This document shows, piece by piece, positions 62,264-64,000 of a stretch of 64,000 nucleotides of DNA. Below the pieces are notes generated by a model. The model was not told the origin of the DNA, did no database searches, and saw only the letters and a list, made by a program, of their open reading frames with translations. The stretch covers positions 4,030,001 to 4,094,000 of the forward strand of contig NC_013216.1 in NCBI RefSeq assembly GCF_000024205.1, in the 5' to 3' direction. Numbering within the stretch: position 1 is the stretch's first letter; every line of letters starts with the position of its first letter. Both the position numbers and the translations under genes were made by a program. The DNA is from Desulfofarcimen acetoxidans DSM 771 (GTDB lineage: Bacteria > Bacillota > Desulfotomaculia > Desulfotomaculales > Desulfofarciminaceae).

Positions 62264-62677
62264 CTAATACTGAGTGATTTTACCGTCAACATTAAACAAA
62301 CCTAACTGCCCCCGGTAATTAACTGGTTTATCAATTAGCATTGCATCTTTCATACGTAGACCATACAGGTTCTCTGTATATTCCCAGTTAGTTAAATGCA
62401 ATCCCCGGTCTAAGTCAAACTTCTCGGCATTATCGTATAGGAACATTTCTATCAAGTTTACCATACCGATAATAGCCCCTCTTACTTTACTTGTCTCAAA
62501 CTGTTCAGCTAATTGCCATACTTCTACCGGAGCCGTCTTATCCACTCTGCTGCCAGTATGAATGTATAATGACTGTGGTAGTATGTTATATTTCCGTTTC
62601 CAGTTACGGAGTTCGATTGTTTTTAAACCGTGGACTACAAGAGTGGCCCAGGGTTGACGGATTGAGATTGCTTTCAT
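62264..62677 (-). CDS. ASCH-domain protein
   Basis: 137 residues. MKAISIRQPWATLVVHGLKTIE with ELRNW is the ASCH start; IIGMVNLIEMFLYDNAEKFD and NYRGQLGLFNVDG follow. ASCH domains bind RNA or modified nucleosides; some hydrolyse N4-acetylcytidine. It is located between a PARIS-like pair and a phage-linked PIN-like gene. Whether it belongs to the phage block or the defence pair is unclear. Confidence 0.8.
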   Translation of the reverse strand: MKAISIRQPWATLVVHGLKTIELRNWKRKYNILPQSLYIHTGSRVDKTAPVEVWQLAEQFETSKVRGAIIGMVNLIEMFLYDNAEKFDLDRGLHLTNWEYTENLYGLRMKDAMLIDKPVNYRGQLGLFNVDGKITQY

Positions 62678-62712
62678 TTGTGTTATTTTTGCTCCGTTTT
62701 TATTTAAAAAAA

Positions 62713-63633
62713 TTATGCAAGAGAATTTAGCTTTTCTTTTATATAATTTAATTCTTCCTCTTCAAAATTATTTAATAATTTATGATATATATGGTTAATT
62801 GTATAGTTAGCGTTTAACCTCCATAAGCATTTATCATTTTGTCCACAAAGACAGTATTGGCATTTTTTAATAGTTCCTTGTTCACATGCTTCACTAAGAT
62901 TTTTAATTTGCATAAAAACGCTATTAGCAAAAGTCTTTAGTAGCCATTTTCCTTTAGCTATGATAGGCAAATCTTTTATTCCAAGATTTAATTCCTCTGC
63001 ATAAATATCTAGCTCTTTTTTCTTTTTACCAATATGACTTAAAAAATATCTTTTAGAATTCGTATCAGCTATTCTTCCGGATTTCACCTTATATCCTAAT
63101 ATAGCTTCATATTCCGGAACACAAGCTTTTTTTAATGCTTCAAGAGAAATATAATATAAATCCTTATAATCATTTTCAAGATTTTTTTGTACATAATTAA
63201 TACAATCTTCATCAATTTTTTTTACGCTACTCTCAGTAATCTGAGAAATCAAATATATTAGGCTCTGTTCCGTAGCAAAATGGCTTTCATAAGAATAATA
63301 TTTTAAAACAAATAACCCTAAAATATCATCAGGTATTTCTTTTCTAAAATATCTAGCATCTCGATCAATAATACCCATTATATATTTTATATTATCTTCT
63401 TTTTCCTCAATTTTATCTTGAAGTCTCCGCAAACATTCAATTACCTCATTACAACCTTCTGTATATTCCTCAAAATTTTCAACAGCATATACTTCAACAT
63501 CTTTTTTTTCATAATATGCGATCATTTCATAGAATTTAATATCGTCTTGTCCTTCAACAATAATTGCTGGAGTTTTACTCATTATTGCCCCGGTTATCAC
63601 TTCATCCAAATCAAATTTCATTGACGCACTCAT
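62713..63633 (-). CDS. DUF4435 protein, AriB-like TOPRIM effector
   Basis: 306 residues. PAIIVEGQDDIKFYEMIAYY gives the TOPRIM Glu and KYIMGIIDRDARYFRKEIPD the Asp-x-Asp. A helical C-terminal part contains a Cys cluster (KCQYCLCGQNDKCLWRL). This is the DUF4435 layout. It starts 6 bases after an ABC-ATPase gene, as in PARIS, where AriA (AAA/ABC ATPase) holds AriB inactive until a phage protein releases it and AriB then acts as a nuclease. The pair is recognised by context and motif; a search against PARIS proteins would settle it. Confidence 0.75.
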   Translation of the reverse strand: MSASMKFDLDEVITGAIMSKTPAIIVEGQDDIKFYEMIAYYEKKDVEVYAVENFEEYTEGCNEVIECLRRLQDKIEEKEDNIKYIMGIIDRDARYFRKEIPDDILGLFVLKYYSYESHFATEQSLIYLISQITESSVKKIDEDCINYVQKNLENDYKDLYYISLEALKKACVPEYEAILGYKVKSGRIADTNSKRYFLSHIGKKKKELDIYAEELNLGIKDLPIIAKGKWLLKTFANSVFMQIKNLSEACEQGTIKKCQYCLCGQNDKCLWRLNANYTINHIYHKLLNNFEEEELNYIKEKLNSLA

Positions 63634-63639
63634 TAATAA

Positions 63640-64000
63640 TTAAAGCCCCCTAAGTTCTACTAAATAATTTGTATTATTTTTTGCTATGGATGGGCTATGA
63701 GAGGCAACAATTATTTGTGATTGGGGGGCAAATTTACTGAGTAATGGAAGCAATTTTCTTTGCCATTTGATATTTAATGAAATTTCAGGCTCATCAATTA
63801 TCAGAAAATTTCTATTATTACCTTCAATAATAAACACAGTAAGGAATGATAATAAATGCCTTTCGCCACTTGACAATTCATTTAAACTATGACGATTATT
63901 TTCTCCTAAATCTATGTACACTTCATCTTCTGTTATAACCATTTGTTTCCACGGGGATATTTGATCATTAAATACTTCCTTTAAAATGTTAATAGAATTT
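63640..64000 (-). CDS. ABC-type ATPase, AriA-like (N-terminus outside window)
   Basis: The minus-strand frame is open to base 64000, so the gene starts beyond the window. The visible 120 residues hold the ABC signature LNELSSGERHLLSFL, Walker B NFLIIDEPEISLNIKWQRKL and an H-loop region IIVASHSPSIAKN. This is the ATPase half of AAA15/RecF/OLD-like proteins. It is followed by a DUF4435 gene after 6 bases, the AriA-AriB order of PARIS. Alternatives are other OLD-like or Septu-like ATPases. Confidence 0.75.
   Translation of the reverse strand, partial: NSINILKEVFNDQISPWKQMVITEDEVYIDLGENNRHSLNELSSGERHLLSFLTVFIIEGNNRNFLIIDEPEISLNIKWQRKLLPLLSKFAPQSQIIVASHSPSIAKNNTNYLVELRGL

Overview
The window looks like a low to medium G+C, spore-forming Firmicute of the Clostridia, most likely a Peptococcaceae or Desulfotomaculum-type genome. 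This is inferred from an S-layer (SLH) protein, a DUF2680 protein, an ECF sigma/DUF4179 anti-sigma pair, a SleB-type cell-wall hydrolase, strong AGGAGG ribosome sites and a dense load of IS200/IS605, IS1634-like and IS630 elements. No rRNA or complete tRNA gene is visible. I ran no database search; all names come from reading the sequence.

Layout. (1) 1-6.4 kb is chromosomal: the end of an SLH protein, a TetR plus PEP-synthase-like operon, a cupin/AraC regulator and a universal stress protein. (2) 6.4-17.4 kb mixes chromosomal genes (two-domain VOC protein, ECF sigma/anti-sigma pair, purB) with an IS605-type element, an intact IS1634-like element with perfect ends, a broken MFS transporter and a 5'-truncated tnpB with an adjacent structured, omega-RNA-like tail. 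(3) 18-26.3 kb holds a membrane GGDEF protein, small membrane and exported proteins, a HicAB toxin-antitoxin pair and many gene fragments (XRE regulator, two serine recombinases, a phage LysM tail protein). (4) 26.3-36.4 kb is a decayed defence island: a ubiquitin-like protein followed by the start of an E2-like gene cut off by recombinase debris, an XRE-ImmA/IrrE plus PIN pair, a MazF/PemK-like toxin, a frameshifted IS1634-like element, two KilA-N genes, a three-gene operon ending in a truncated SIR2-like gene, a recombinase lacking its catalytic domain, and the 3' part of a tmRNA gene with its terminator. (5) 36.8-58 kb is a phage-derived block, almost all on the minus strand: small terminase-like HTH protein, integrase, a membrane protein, an ABC-ATPase/GNAT fusion, amidoligase, AIG2-type cyclotransferase, a Panacea-type toxin-antitoxin pair, TerL, portal, minor capsid protein, then a scaffold protein fused in frame to an anaerobic ribonucleotide reductase, followed by dUTPase, an IS-interrupted SleB, ThyX, a nuclease-like protein and a dNMP kinase. 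No major capsid or tail gene is visible. (6) 58-64 kb holds a 1.7 kb non-coding AT-rich region with iteron-like repeats (a candidate replication origin), a PIN-like protein, an IS630 element, an ASCH protein and, at the edge, an ABC-ATPase plus DUF4435 pair resembling the PARIS (AriA/AriB) anti-phage system.

How the genes fit together. The phage block keeps a nucleotide-supply set (NrdD part, Dut, ThyX, dNMP kinase) and DNA packaging genes but has lost virion genes, apparently through the deletion that joined scaffold to NrdD, so it is probably a defective prophage or a satellite-like element. The amidoligase, AIG2 and ABC-GNAT genes sit together and may form a small modification pathway carried by the phage. 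The flanking islands carry several defence or toxin-antitoxin genes, some intact and several truncated by transposition or recombination.
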